From Phaeobacter sp. 22II1-1F12B (GTDB taxonomy: Bacteria; Pseudomonadota; Alphaproteobacteria; Rhodobacterales; Rhodobacteraceae): a stretch of DNA of 64,000 nt. The position numbers and the translations under genes were made by a program. The notes under the pieces were generated by a model, which was not told where the DNA came from, made no database searches, and saw only the letters and a program-made list of their open reading frames with translations. Below, piece by piece: positions 26,701 to 35,751 of the stretch. The first letter of the stretch is position 1. Each line of letters opens with the position of its first letter. The stretch is taken from positions 124,001-188,000 of the forward strand of contig NZ_AQQP01000005.1 of assembly GCF_002210165.1 (NCBI RefSeq), written 5' to 3'.

Positions 26701-27690
26701 ATGAAATTGGCTCTCCCCCCGATCCTGATCTATTCGCTGCGCCGACTGGTGCAGGCCGTGCCGGTGGTCATCCTGATCATGATCGGCACCTTCCTTTTGC
26801 TGAAGCTCGCGCCCGGTGACACGGTCGATGCGCTTGTCGGCGACATGGGCGGGGCCGATGCCCAGTTCATCGAGCGGCTGCGCGTGGAATACGGGCTGGA
26901 TCAGCCGGTCTGGGTACAGCTCTGGCGCTATATGGAAAAGCTGGCGACATTCGATCTGGGCTGGTCTTTCGTTTACGAGCAGCCGGTTTCCACTGTTCTG
27001 ATGGATCGTCTAGGCACGACGCTGTTGCTCATGGCAACCTCGCTCAGCATCGCCTTTACGGTAGGTGTGGCGCTTGGCGCGATTGCCGCGCGGCGGGCCT
27101 ATTCGCTGACCGACAACGTGATTTCGACACTTGGCCTGATCTTTTATGCGACGCCGAGCTTTTTCCTGTCGCTGATGATGATGCTGCTGTTCTCGGTAAA
27201 GCTCGGCTGGCTGCCGGTGGGCGGGATCAAGACCATTGCCGGGTTCTATACCGGCTGGGACCATGTCTGGGACGTGGCGCTGCACCTGATCATGCCGACC
27301 GCCGCGCTGTCGCTGATCTACCTCTCCTTCTATCTGCGCCTGATGCGCTCGTCTGTATTGCAGGTGGCCGATCTTGATTTCGTGCGCACCGCGCGGGCCA
27401 AGGGCGCCGGCGAGACCCGACTGATGTTCCACCACATCATGCGCAATGCGCTGCTGCCCGTGGTCACCCTGTTTGGCCTGCAATTTTCGACGGTGCTGGG
27501 CGGTTCGGTGGTGGTTGAGACCATCTTTACCCTGCCCGGGCTTGGCCAGCTGGCCTATCAGTCCGTCATCCAACGCGACATGAACACGCTGATGGGGATC
27601 ATCTTCCTCTGCTCGATCATCGTGGTCATCGTGAATTTCCTGACCGACCTGCTTTACGCACGTCTCGACAGCCGGATCGAACTCGCATGA
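26701..27690 (+). CDS. Peptide ABC transporter permease, DppB type
   Basis: A 329-residue inner-membrane permease with about six helices. The EAA-type loop RTARAKGAGETRLMFHHIMRNALLPVVTLFG contacts the ATPase. The N-terminus (YSLRRLVQAVPVVILIMIGTFLLL) and ARAKGA pattern are typical of DppB/OppB. It overlaps the next permease gene by four bases. The ATG at 26701 is chosen over the TTG one codon earlier. Confidence 0.92.
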   Translation: MKLALPPILIYSLRRLVQAVPVVILIMIGTFLLLKLAPGDTVDALVGDMGGADAQFIERLRVEYGLDQPVWVQLWRYMEKLATFDLGWSFVYEQPVSTVLMDRLGTTLLLMATSLSIAFTVGVALGAIAARRAYSLTDNVISTLGLIFYATPSFFLSLMMMLLFSVKLGWLPVGGIKTIAGFYTGWDHVWDVALHLIMPTAALSLIYLSFYLRLMRSSVLQVADLDFVRTARAKGAGETRLMFHHIMRNALLPVVTLFGLQFSTVLGGSVVVETIFTLPGLGQLAYQSVIQRDMNTLMGIIFLCSIIVVIVNFLTDLLYARLDSRIELA

Positions 27691-28562
27691 CCGTTCTCGA
27701 TACAGAACTCCGCCCGGCGGAACCTTCCCGCGCCATCGTCTTCTGGCGGCGCTACCGGCGCAACCGCGCGGCGCTGCTGGGGCTTTTCATCTTTGCCATC
27801 GTGGTGCTGATGGCGCTGACCGCCGGGTTTGTCGATCCGGGCGATCCGCTGCGCAGGGCGGGCGATCCGCTGACCGCGCCTTTCGTGGACATGTCGGTAC
27901 CGCTCGGGACCGATCAGCTTGGCCGCGATATCCTGTCGGGCCTGTTCTACGGCGCGCGGATCTCGCTTTTGGTGGGCGTGGTGGCGACGCTGGTCGCGAT
28001 TGCCATCGGGGTCATCATCGGGGCGCTTGCCGGGTATTTCGGCGGCTGGGTGGATGACGTGCTGATGCGCGTAACCGAGGCATTCCAGACCATCCCCAAC
28101 TTTGTGCTGCTGCTGACGCTGGTCGCAATCCTTGGGTCGAAAATCGAGTGGATCACGCTGGCCATCGGGATCGTGAGCTGGACGGCCCCTGCCCGCATGG
28201 TCCGCGCCGAGTTCATGTCGCTGAGAAACCGCGAGTTCGTGGATGCGGCGCGGAACCTTGGCGTGTCGAATACCTCGCTGATCTTTCGCGAGATCCTGCC
28301 CAACGCGCTGCCGCCGATCATCGTTTACGCGTCGGTCATCATGGCGCTGTCGATCCTGCTGGAGAGCGCGCTGGCCTTTCTTGGTCTTGGCGACCCGAAC
28401 TATGCAAGCTGGGGCAACATGATCGGACAGGGCCGCGCCGTGCTGCGCACCGCGTGGTACTGCGCTGCCATTCCCGGGATCGCCATCGTATTGACCGTGC
28501 TGTCTTTCTCGCTCCTCGGCGAAGGCCTGAACGACGCGCTTAACCCAAGGCAGAAGCAATGA
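27687..28562 (+). CDS. Peptide ABC transporter permease, DppC type
   Basis: A 291-residue second permease: the N-terminal RRYRRNRAALLGLFIFAIVVL, then LGTDQLGRDILSGLFYGARISL, a DppC/OppC hallmark, and the EAA-type loop VDAARNLGVSNTSLIFREILPNALPPI. It forms the channel with the DppB-type partner. ATGA overlaps at both ends show tight translational coupling. Confidence 0.92.
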   Translation: MTVLDTELRPAEPSRAIVFWRRYRRNRAALLGLFIFAIVVLMALTAGFVDPGDPLRRAGDPLTAPFVDMSVPLGTDQLGRDILSGLFYGARISLLVGVVATLVAIAIGVIIGALAGYFGGWVDDVLMRVTEAFQTIPNFVLLLTLVAILGSKIEWITLAIGIVSWTAPARMVRAEFMSLRNREFVDAARNLGVSNTSLIFREILPNALPPIIVYASVIMALSILLESALAFLGLGDPNYASWGNMIGQGRAVLRTAWYCAAIPGIAIVLTVLSFSLLGEGLNDALNPRQKQ

Positions 28563-30202
28563 GCGATCAATCCCCCATCCTCGAAATCCGCGACCTGAAG
28601 ATCGCCCTGCCCGAAGGCTCGGACCGTCCCTTTGCGCTGGACGGGCTGAACCTGACCGTGAAACCGGGCGAGATTGTCTGCATGGTCGGTGAATCCGGGT
28701 CGGGCAAATCCCTGTCCGCCGGGGCGATCATGCGCCTGCTGCCGGAGCCGCATGTGCATGTTGCGGGCGGGTCGATCAGCTTTCTGGGCGACGATATCCT
28801 TGCCAAGACCGACCGCGAGATGAAGCAGATCCGGGGCAACCGGATTTCGATGATCTTCCAGGAGCCGATGACGGCGCTGAACCCGCAGAAGACCGTGGGC
28901 TGGCAGATCGACGAGGTTCTGAAGCTGCATATGGAAGGCAACCGGGCCGCGCGGCGCAAGCATGCCATCGAGATGCTGAACCGGGTGCATATTCCCGATC
29001 CTGAGTCGGCCTATAACGCCTATCCGCACCAGATTTCCGGCGGCCAGCGGCAGCGCGTGATGATCGCGATGGCGCTGTCGCTGTCGCCCAAGCTGGTGAT
29101 CGCGGATGAGCCGACGACCGCGCTGGACGTGACGACACAGTTGCAGATCCTCAAGCTGATCCGCGAGTTGCAGCAAGAGGACGGCGCGGGCGTGCTGTTC
29201 ATCACCCATGACTTTGGCGTGGTGGCCGAGATCGCCGACCATGTGATCGTGCTGCGGCAGGGTGAAGTGGTCGAACAGGGCGCGGCGGATCAGGTGCTGA
29301 ACCATCCGCAGCACCCTTATACGCAGGCGCTGATTGCCTCGGTTCCCGACCTTGCGCCGCCGCCGCCGAAACCGGTGAGCACCCTGCCCGTCGTGCTGAA
29401 GGGCACCGGGTTGAAAAAGACCTTTGCCGCCAAGGGCGGATTGCTCTCGGGCAAGCGCAAGGCGGTGACCGCTGTGAAAGACCTGAGCTTTGAGCTGCAT
29501 CAGGGCGAAACACTGGGCGTCGTTGGCGAATCCGGGTCGGGCAAGACCACGGTGTCGCGGCTGGTGACCCGCCTGCTTGAGGCCGACGCGGGGGCTGTCG
29601 ATGTGGATGGCAAGGACCTGCTGGCCTGTTCGCCGTCCGAGCTGCGGGGGATGCGCAAGCATATCCAGATGGTGTTTCAGGACCCGATGGCGTCGCTCAA
29701 CCCGCGCAAGCGGGTGGTCGACCTGATCGCGCAGGGCCCCATCGTGCATGGTGAGGACCCGGAAAAGGCCCGTGCCCGGGCGCGGGAATTGCTGGAGCTG
29801 GTCGAACTTTCCCCTGCCGCCGCGAACCGGTTTCCGCATGAATTCTCGGGCGGTCAGCGCCAGCGGATCGGGATTGCCCGCGCGCTTGCGATGGAGCCCA
29901 AGGTGATCGTCGCGGATGAACCGGTTTCGGCGCTGGACGTAAGCGTGCAGGCGCAGGTTCTCAAACTGCTGGCCGATCTGCGCGACCGGATGAACCTGTC
30001 GCTGTTGTTCGTGACCCATGACCTGCGGGTCGCAGCGCAGCTGTGCGACTGTATCATCGTCATGCAAAAGGGCGAGATCGTCGAAGCGGGCGTGACCGCC
30101 GAGGTCTTTGCCGATCCGAAACACCCCTATACCCGCAACCTGCTTTCTTCGATTCCGGGGCGTCACTGGACGCCGCCGGTGCGCAACACCGATGCTGCCT
30201 GA
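28559..30202 (+). CDS. Peptide ABC transporter, fused dual ATPase (DppD-DppF)
   Basis: A 547-residue protein with two complete ABC ATPase domains in tandem, equivalent to DppD and DppF. The first has [14 protein letters not shown] and [15 protein letters not shown]; the second has [14 protein letters not shown] and [15 protein letters not shown]. Each ends with the oligopeptide-type HPYTQALI or [10 protein letters not shown] tail. It energises the upstream permeases. Such fusions are common in this transporter family. Confidence 0.93.
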   Translation: MSDQSPILEIRDLKIALPEGSDRPFALDGLNLTVKPGEIVCMVGESGSGKSLSAGAIMRLLPEPHVHVAGGSISFLGDDILAKTDREMKQIRGNRISMIFQEPMTALNPQKTVGWQIDEVLKLHMEGNRAARRKHAIEMLNRVHIPDPESAYNAYPHQISGGQRQRVMIAMALSLSPKLVIADEPTTALDVTTQLQILKLIRELQQEDGAGVLFITHDFGVVAEIADHVIVLRQGEVVEQGAADQVLNHPQHPYTQALIASVPDLAPPPPKPVSTLPVVLKGTGLKKTFAAKGGLLSGKRKAVTAVKDLSFELHQGETLGVVGESGSGKTTVSRLVTRLLEADAGAVDVDGKDLLACSPSELRGMRKHIQMVFQDPMASLNPRKRVVDLIAQGPIVHGEDPEKARARARELLELVELSPAAANRFPHEFSGGQRQRIGIARALAMEPKVIVADEPVSALDVSVQAQVLKLLADLRDRMNLSLLFVTHDLRVAAQLCDCIIVMQKGEIVEAGVTAEVFADPKHPYTRNLLSSIPGRHWTPPVRNTDAA

Positions 30203-30211
30203 GGTTTGAAA

Positions 30212-31846
30212 ATGTCTATCCAGTTCAACGATATCCGCAGCGCCATCATTGGCGAGGGTTCGGTGATCCCCGGCCCGTTTGGGCCACGCTCGCTGCTTTA
30301 TGCGGATTATGTCGCCTCGGGGCGGTCCCTGTCCTTTATCGAGGATGCGATCCGCCGCCATGTGCTGCCCTATTACGGCAATACCCATACCGAGACTTCC
30401 TTTACCGGGCGGCGTTCGACGCAGCTGCGAGAGCTGGCGCGGGAAAGCGTGCGCAAGGCGGTGGATGCAGACGCGGATCACGCGGTGATCTTTGTGGGAT
30501 CGGGCGCGACCGGTGCCTCGGACAAGCTGATGCGGGCGCTTTCCTTGCGCGGTCTGGGGGCCGAAGCGGTGATATTCGTCGGCCCGTACGAACATCATTC
30601 CAACGATCTGCCGTGGCGCGAAAGCGGGGCGAAAGTGGTGCGTGTGCCGCTGAATGCGAAGGGCAGCATTTGTCTGGAAACGCTTGAGGCTGAACTGGCC
30701 GCGCATGAGGATGCGCCGGTCAAGGTCGGTGCCTTTTCGGCCGCGTCCAACGTGACAGGAGTGCGCACCGATCTGCGCGCCATTGCCAAGCTGCTGCATC
30801 GGCACGGCGCCTATTGCGTGGCGGATTTTGCCGCCGCCGCCCCCTATCTGCCGGTGCGGCTTGCCGAAACCACGCCCGGTGCGGGCGACCGGATCGACGC
30901 CGCGTTTATCTCGCCCCACAAGTATCCCGGCGGTCCGGGGGCTTCGGGCATCCTGATCGCGGATCGGACCTTGCTGGACACCACGCGCCCCACGGTCGCG
31001 GGCGGTGGCACGGTGTCTTATGTGACGGCGACGGATCATAACTATGTCACCAACCCCGAACGGCGCGAAGAGGCGGGCACGCCTTCGATCGTTGAAAACA
31101 TCCGCGCGGGGATGGTTTTGCAGCTCAAGCGCGACATGGATGAGGCCGAGGTCGAAAAGCGCGAAATGGCGCGCACGGCGCAGCTGAACGAAGCGCTGCG
31201 GGCGATACCGGGTGTCGAATTGCTTGGCCCCGAGGATGTGCCGCGGATCGGGATCTTTTCCTTCAACATTCGGGTGCGCGGCAAGCTCTTGCATCACAAC
31301 TACGTGGTGGCCCTGCTGAACGATCTGTTCGGCATTCAGGCACGCGGCGGTTGTTCCTGCGCGGGACCTTATGGGCACGAGTTGCTGCATATCGATGAGA
31401 TGACCACGCGACGGCACGAAGAGGCGGTGAGCCTTGGCCATTCCGCCTTTCGCCCCGGTTGGGCACGGCTTGGGGTCAACTGGTTCTTTGCCGAGGAAGA
31501 CGTGGCGCGGATCGCCGCCGCGATTGGCTTTGTCGCGGAACACGGATTGGCGATGCTGCCGTATTACCGGCTGGATGTGGGCAATGGTGTCTGGCGGGCG
31601 CAGCGTCCGATAGATGACGAAGGGCCGGCCTCGCTCAGCGAGCTGTGGTCTGGCACCAGCCCCGATGACGCCGAGGCACCGGATTTCGAAACCTGTCTGG
31701 CCGAGGCAAGGGCGCTGGCCGCGAAGGGCTGCGAGTTGTCCCTGCCCGGCTGCCCGGAACTGCTGGCCGATGAAGAGACGCTGCGCTGGTTCTGGCTGCC
31801 GCATGAGATCGACCGCAACGTGGTTGCACCGGGAAAGGTCGCGTAA
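30212..31846 (+). CDS. Class V aminotransferase, cysteine-desulfurase-like
   Basis: A 544-residue PLP enzyme of fold type I class V. The PLP lysine is in FISPHKYPGGPGASG, the substrate region in FVGPYEHHSN, and a desulfurase-like cysteine loop reads RGGCSCAGPYG. These are SufS/isopenicillin-epimerase-like features. It is about 130 residues longer than the usual 400, with a C-terminal extension (LPYYRLDVGNGVWRAQRP onward). The ATG at 30212 follows GAGG. It sits between the peptide transporter and an amine oxidase, so it may remove amino groups or sulfur from an imported sulfur amino acid. Confidence 0.82.
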   Translation: MSIQFNDIRSAIIGEGSVIPGPFGPRSLLYADYVASGRSLSFIEDAIRRHVLPYYGNTHTETSFTGRRSTQLRELARESVRKAVDADADHAVIFVGSGATGASDKLMRALSLRGLGAEAVIFVGPYEHHSNDLPWRESGAKVVRVPLNAKGSICLETLEAELAAHEDAPVKVGAFSAASNVTGVRTDLRAIAKLLHRHGAYCVADFAAAAPYLPVRLAETTPGAGDRIDAAFISPHKYPGGPGASGILIADRTLLDTTRPTVAGGGTVSYVTATDHNYVTNPERREEAGTPSIVENIRAGMVLQLKRDMDEAEVEKREMARTAQLNEALRAIPGVELLGPEDVPRIGIFSFNIRVRGKLLHHNYVVALLNDLFGIQARGGCSCAGPYGHELLHIDEMTTRRHEEAVSLGHSAFRPGWARLGVNWFFAEEDVARIAAAIGFVAEHGLAMLPYYRLDVGNGVWRAQRPIDDEGPASLSELWSGTSPDDAEAPDFETCLAEARALAAKGCELSLPGCPELLADEETLRWFWLPHEIDRNVVAPGKVA

Positions 31847-33147
31847 TGGAAGCCGTGGAATTTCCCCCGTCGCTTTGGGCGGCAACCGCGCCCGAACGAA
31901 AACTGGCAGCGCCGCTGACCGGCAGTGCCGAGACCGACATCGCCATTATCGGCGGCGGTTTCACCGGGTTGTCGGCGGCGATTGAGGCCGCGCGTCAGGG
32001 CAAGAGCGTTACCGTGCTGGAAGGCAAGGCCGTGGGCTGGGGCGCGTCGGGGCGCAATAACGGTCAGGTGATCCCGATCCTGACTTCGGCCGAGCCGGAT
32101 GTCTGGGTCAAGCGCTATGGCGCGGCAGGCGAACGCATGGTCGGGCTGATCGGCAATTCGGCCAATATCCTCTTTGACCTCGTGCGTGAATTCGACATGC
32201 AGGCCGAGGCGGAACAGAGCGGCTGGTTCCAGCCAGCGCACAGCCCCGGTCGGGTCAAGCTTTCGCAGATGCGGGTGGATGCGTGGCGGCGCTTTGGCTT
32301 CCCGGCCGAGCTGAAATCGGCGGAAGAAACCCGCGAGATACTGGGCACCGATTTCTGGTATGGCGGGATGTACAACCCGACCGGCGGGCATATCAATCCG
32401 CTGGCGTTGGCACGCGGCATGGCCAAGGCGGCCGAAGGACTGGGCGCGGTGATCCATGAGCTGTCACCCGTCACCAGCTACAAGCGCGAAGGCGCACAGT
32501 GGGTGATCCGCACGCCGGAAGGCACGCTGAAGGCGCGCGCGCTGATCCTGGCCACCAATGCCTATACCGGAGAGCTGATCCCGTCGCTTGCGCCGAGGCT
32601 GGCGAAATCCATCGTGCCGGTGCTGAGCTGGCAGATGTCGACGGAACCTCTTGGCGATAACCTGCGATCCAAGATCCTGCCGGGGCGGCAGGCGGTGTCG
32701 GACACGCGCGGTGATCTGCGGTTCTTCCGCTATGACGCGCGCAACCGGCTGATCACCGGCGGGGCGGTAATGGGCAGCTATGACATTGCCAACCGCGTGC
32801 GCCGCAAGGCCGCGCAAAGCCTTGCCGAAGCCTTTCCCGATCTGGGCGTGCCGGAGATGACCCATGTCTGGTCGGGCTATATCGGCATGAACTGGGACCG
32901 TTTCCCCCGCGTGCACCGGCTTGGCCCCGATGGCTGGGCGTGGATCGGCTGCAACGGGCGCGGCGTCGCGCTTGGCACTGCGCTGGGTCGCGAACTGGCC
33001 CGTGCTGCGAGCGGCATCGACGAGAACGAGCTGGCCCTTCCCGTGAGCGAGCCGCAACCCTTCCCGGTCCATGCTGCCGTGCGGCGGCTGGCCCCGACCT
33101 ATCTGGCCTGGCTGAAACGCAAGGACCTGAGCGAACCGAAATTGTGA
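31846..33147 (+). CDS. FAD-dependent amine/amino-acid oxidoreductase (DAO family)
   Basis: A 433-residue enzyme with the FAD Rossmann motif IAIIGGGFTGLSAAIEAAR (about residues 28-48) followed by GWGASGRNNGQVIP, a typical flavin-proximal segment of DadA/PuuB-type oxidases. C-terminal VWSGYIGMNWDRFPRVH and GCNGRGVALGT complete the family pattern. It would oxidise an amino acid or polyamine-like amine. Its start overlaps the preceding stop (TAATG). Confidence 0.85.
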   Translation: MEAVEFPPSLWAATAPERKLAAPLTGSAETDIAIIGGGFTGLSAAIEAARQGKSVTVLEGKAVGWGASGRNNGQVIPILTSAEPDVWVKRYGAAGERMVGLIGNSANILFDLVREFDMQAEAEQSGWFQPAHSPGRVKLSQMRVDAWRRFGFPAELKSAEETREILGTDFWYGGMYNPTGGHINPLALARGMAKAAEGLGAVIHELSPVTSYKREGAQWVIRTPEGTLKARALILATNAYTGELIPSLAPRLAKSIVPVLSWQMSTEPLGDNLRSKILPGRQAVSDTRGDLRFFRYDARNRLITGGAVMGSYDIANRVRRKAAQSLAEAFPDLGVPEMTHVWSGYIGMNWDRFPRVHRLGPDGWAWIGCNGRGVALGTALGRELARAASGIDENELALPVSEPQPFPVHAAVRRLAPTYLAWLKRKDLSEPKL

Positions 33148-33159
33148 GGACATGACCCA

Positions 33160-33669
33160 ATGAGCGCGACCAAGACCATTCCCGACGGTATGGAGATCAA
33201 CGACATTCCGATCCTGCTGCGCCGCAAGATCGAGGCCATGATCCTGAAACATGTGCTGGATGTCATCACCGAACGCACCAGCCGCGAAGAAGGCGAAGCG
33301 GTGATCGGCGAGACCTGCTCTCGTTCGGCCATCGAACAGGGGCAGCAGCTGGCCGAAGCTCTGGGCCGCGCGCCAGACCTGACAGACTTTGCCGAGATCC
33401 AGCCAAACTGGACCCGCGAGGATGCGCTTCAGATCGAGATGCTGGAGGCGACCGAGGAAAAGATGGATTTCAACGTCACCCGCTGCCGGTACTCGGAAAT
33501 GTACAAGGAAATGGGGCTGGGCGATATCGGCCACCTGCTGTCGTGCAATCGCGATGGCGATTTCTGCATCGGCTACAACCCGGAAATCGACCTGACGCGC
33601 ACCCAGACCATCATGAAGGGCGCGAGCCACTGCGATTTCCGTTACCGCATGAAAAAGAAGGAAGCCTGA
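33160..33669 (+). CDS. L-2-amino-thiazoline-4-carboxylate hydrolase family protein
   Basis: A 169-residue protein resembling the ATC hydrolase family, with RRKIEAMILKHVLDVITERTSREEGEAVI and a cysteine-bearing core (MDFNVTRCRYSEMYKEMGLGDIGHLLSCNRDGDFCIGYNPEI). Characterised members open the thiazoline ring of ATC to carbamoyl-cysteine on the way to L-cysteine. Many family members are of unknown function, so this is a family call, not a proven activity. It is 12 bp after the oxidase gene and directly followed by an M20 amidohydrolase, the class of enzyme needed for the next step. Confidence 0.75.
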   Translation: MSATKTIPDGMEINDIPILLRRKIEAMILKHVLDVITERTSREEGEAVIGETCSRSAIEQGQQLAEALGRAPDLTDFAEIQPNWTREDALQIEMLEATEEKMDFNVTRCRYSEMYKEMGLGDIGHLLSCNRDGDFCIGYNPEIDLTRTQTIMKGASHCDFRYRMKKKEA

Positions 33670-33672
33670 AGC

Positions 33673-34842
33673 ATGGCCGTTGAAAACTGGGTTGCGAAAG
33701 AACTGGAATCCCTCACCGAATTCCGCCGTGACCTGCACCAGAACCCGGAACTTCTCTATGATGTGACGCGCACCGCCGCGACCGTGGCCGAGGCGCTGCG
33801 TGCGGCTGGCGTGGACGAGGTGGTGGAAGGGATCGGGCGCACCGGCGTGGTGGGCGTGATCCACGGCCAGAGCAATAACTCGGGCCGCACCATTGGCCTG
33901 CGCGCCGATATGGATGCGCTAGCGATCCACGAGGATACCGGCAAGCCATGGGCGTCGAAGGTCGAGGGCAAAATGCATGCCTGCGGCCATGACGGGCATA
34001 CCACGATGCTGCTGGGTGCGGCCCGGCAACTGGTCGAAAGCCGCGCCTTTGACGGGACGGTCATCGTGATCTTCCAGCCCGCAGAAGAAGGTGGCGCGGG
34101 GGCCAAGGCGATGATCGATGACGGGCTGTTCACCCGCTGGCCCTGCAACGAGGTCTACGGGATGCACAACCGCCCCAACCTGCCGGTGGGTGAGTTCACC
34201 ATCGCCTCGGGGCCGATCATGGGGTCGGTGGACGAGGTGCGGATTTCCATCGAGGGGCGTGGCGGCCACGCGGCGCGGCCTGACGAGACGATTGACCCGC
34301 TGCCGATTGCATCGGCGATCATTCAGGCAGTGCAGACGATCACCTCGCGCACGGTCGATCCGATGGACAATGCGGTGGTGTCGCTCTGCACGATCCATGC
34401 GGGCAATGCGTTCAACGTGATCCCGCAGACGCTTGAAATTACCGGCACCGTGCGCACCCTGCGCGAAGAGGTCCGCAGCCATATCGAGGCGCAGCTTTCG
34501 GCGATCATCCCGAATATCGCGGCGGGCTACGGGGCGACGGGCACGCTGGAGTACATCCGCATGTACCCGGTGACCGTGAACCACGAGCGCGAAACCATGC
34601 TGGCCGCTGCCGCCGCGCAGGAAGTGGCGGGCGAAAGCAAGGTCTCGCTCGACATGCCGCCGGTGCTGGGAGGCGAGGATTTCTCGTTCATGCTCAACGA
34701 AGTGCCGGGCGCGATGATCAATGTCGGCAATGGTCCTTCGGCGGGGCTGCATCACCCGAAATACGATTTCAACGACGATGTGATTTCGTGGGGATGTTCC
34801 TACTGGACGACGCTTGTGCGGCAACGTCTGCCGCTGGGCTAA
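33673..34842 (+). CDS. M20 family metallo-amidohydrolase
   Basis: A 389-residue enzyme of the hippurate hydrolase/N-acyl amidohydrolase family. Metal-ligand segments are visible: MHACGHDGHTTMLLGAA (about residues 98-114), FQPAEEGGAGAKAMI and a C-terminal GGEDFSFMLNEVPGAM. It would hydrolyse an N-acyl or N-carbamoyl amino acid or a dipeptide. The gene starts at 33673, just after the ATC-hydrolase-like gene, and is the last of the operon before a strong terminator. Confidence 0.88.
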   Translation: MAVENWVAKELESLTEFRRDLHQNPELLYDVTRTAATVAEALRAAGVDEVVEGIGRTGVVGVIHGQSNNSGRTIGLRADMDALAIHEDTGKPWASKVEGKMHACGHDGHTTMLLGAARQLVESRAFDGTVIVIFQPAEEGGAGAKAMIDDGLFTRWPCNEVYGMHNRPNLPVGEFTIASGPIMGSVDEVRISIEGRGGHAARPDETIDPLPIASAIIQAVQTITSRTVDPMDNAVVSLCTIHAGNAFNVIPQTLEITGTVRTLREEVRSHIEAQLSAIIPNIAAGYGATGTLEYIRMYPVTVNHERETMLAAAAAQEVAGESKVSLDMPPVLGGEDFSFMLNEVPGAMINVGNGPSAGLHHPKYDFNDDVISWGCSYWTTLVRQRLPLG

Positions 34843-34849
34843 GAATGGC

Positions 34850-34879
34850 AAAGGCCGGTCCCGGGGGGCCGGCCTTTTT
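34850..34879 (+). terminator. Rho-independent terminator
   Basis: AAAGGCCGG (34850-34858) pairs with CCGGCCTTT (34869-34877) around a 10-base loop, ending in five Ts. It closes the plus-strand peptide/amino-acid operon seven bases after the M20 stop. Confidence 0.9.
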
Positions 34880-34917
34880 CCTTGGTCGGCCTTTTGCGGG
34901 TTTCCTCGATCTATCGA

Positions 34918-35667
34918 CTACACCTTGCTGATGGAATTGCCACCATCGGCCAGCATCGTGCTGCCGGTGACAAAGGAAGCGTGATCCGAGAGAAGGAACA
35001 TGGCGGCCCGTGCGATTTCGTCTGGTTGGGCCATGCGTTTCAGGGCGTGGAGACCCTTCACGAAGTCATGAAACGCCTCGTCATCGCCCGCCATCGGCGT
35101 ATGGGTGCCGCCCGGCAGCAGGGCGTTGACGCGGATGTTCTCGGCCCCGTGTTCGGCGGCGAGCACCTGTGTCAGGCCGATCAGCCCGGCCTTGGCGGCA
35201 GCATAGGCGGCCATGCCCGGCAGGCCGACAGTGTGCCCGACGAAGGAAGAGGTAAAGACGATGGCACCGCCGCCCCGCGCCTGCAGCGCCGGGATCTGGG
35301 CCTTTGCGGCGTGGAAGGCGCTGGTCAGGTTGACCTCGATCACCTCGTTCCATGTCTCTTCGGTCATCGCGGGGACCGGCCCCATCTCGCCGACGACACC
35401 GGCGTTGTTGAAAGCCCCGTCGAGCCCGCCGAAATGCGACTGGGCGAGGTCGACGAGATCGGCCGCGTAGCCCGCGTTGCGGACATCGCCGGGAAGATAT
35501 GCCGCCCTGCCGCCTGAGGCGCGGATTTCCCCGGTCAAGGTTTCGAGCAGCTCGCCGCGACGGGCGGCGAGGACCAGCGAGGCGCCGTTGGCTGCGAAGA
35601 GCTTTGCCGCCGCCGCGCCGATGCCGCTGCTGGCGCCGGTGATGATGATGGTCTTGTCCGAGAGCAT
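34918..35667 (-). CDS. SDR family oxidoreductase
   Basis: A 249-residue classical SDR with TGASSGIGAAAAKLF, the NNAGVVGE motif, and the catalytic Tyr-Lys in YAAAKAGLIGLTQ. The C-terminus ASFVTGSTMLADGGNSI is typical of FabG-like dehydrogenases. The substrate is unknown. It lies 84 bp after threonine synthase on the same strand, possibly as the last gene of the Liv operon. Confidence 0.87.
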   Translation of the reverse strand: MLSDKTIIITGASSGIGAAAAKLFAANGASLVLAARRGELLETLTGEIRASGGRAAYLPGDVRNAGYAADLVDLAQSHFGGLDGAFNNAGVVGEMGPVPAMTEETWNEVIEVNLTSAFHAAKAQIPALQARGGGAIVFTSSFVGHTVGLPGMAAYAAAKAGLIGLTQVLAAEHGAENIRVNALLPGGTHTPMAGDDEAFHDFVKGLHALKRMAQPDEIARAAMFLLSDHASFVTGSTMLADGGNSISKV

Positions 35668-35751
35668 ATGCCGTTCTCCAGTTGTGCTGAACTGGCGGCA
35701 TTCTGCGTCGCGGGTGTGAGGGCGGCGACCCGATCCTTGCGGAAAGCGGGG

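Noticed and set aside
28400-31885. 1161-residue open frame on the minus strand
   Set aside because: It is a shadow of the well-supported plus-strand ATPase and aminotransferase genes, a common effect of high GC codon use, and has no domain.
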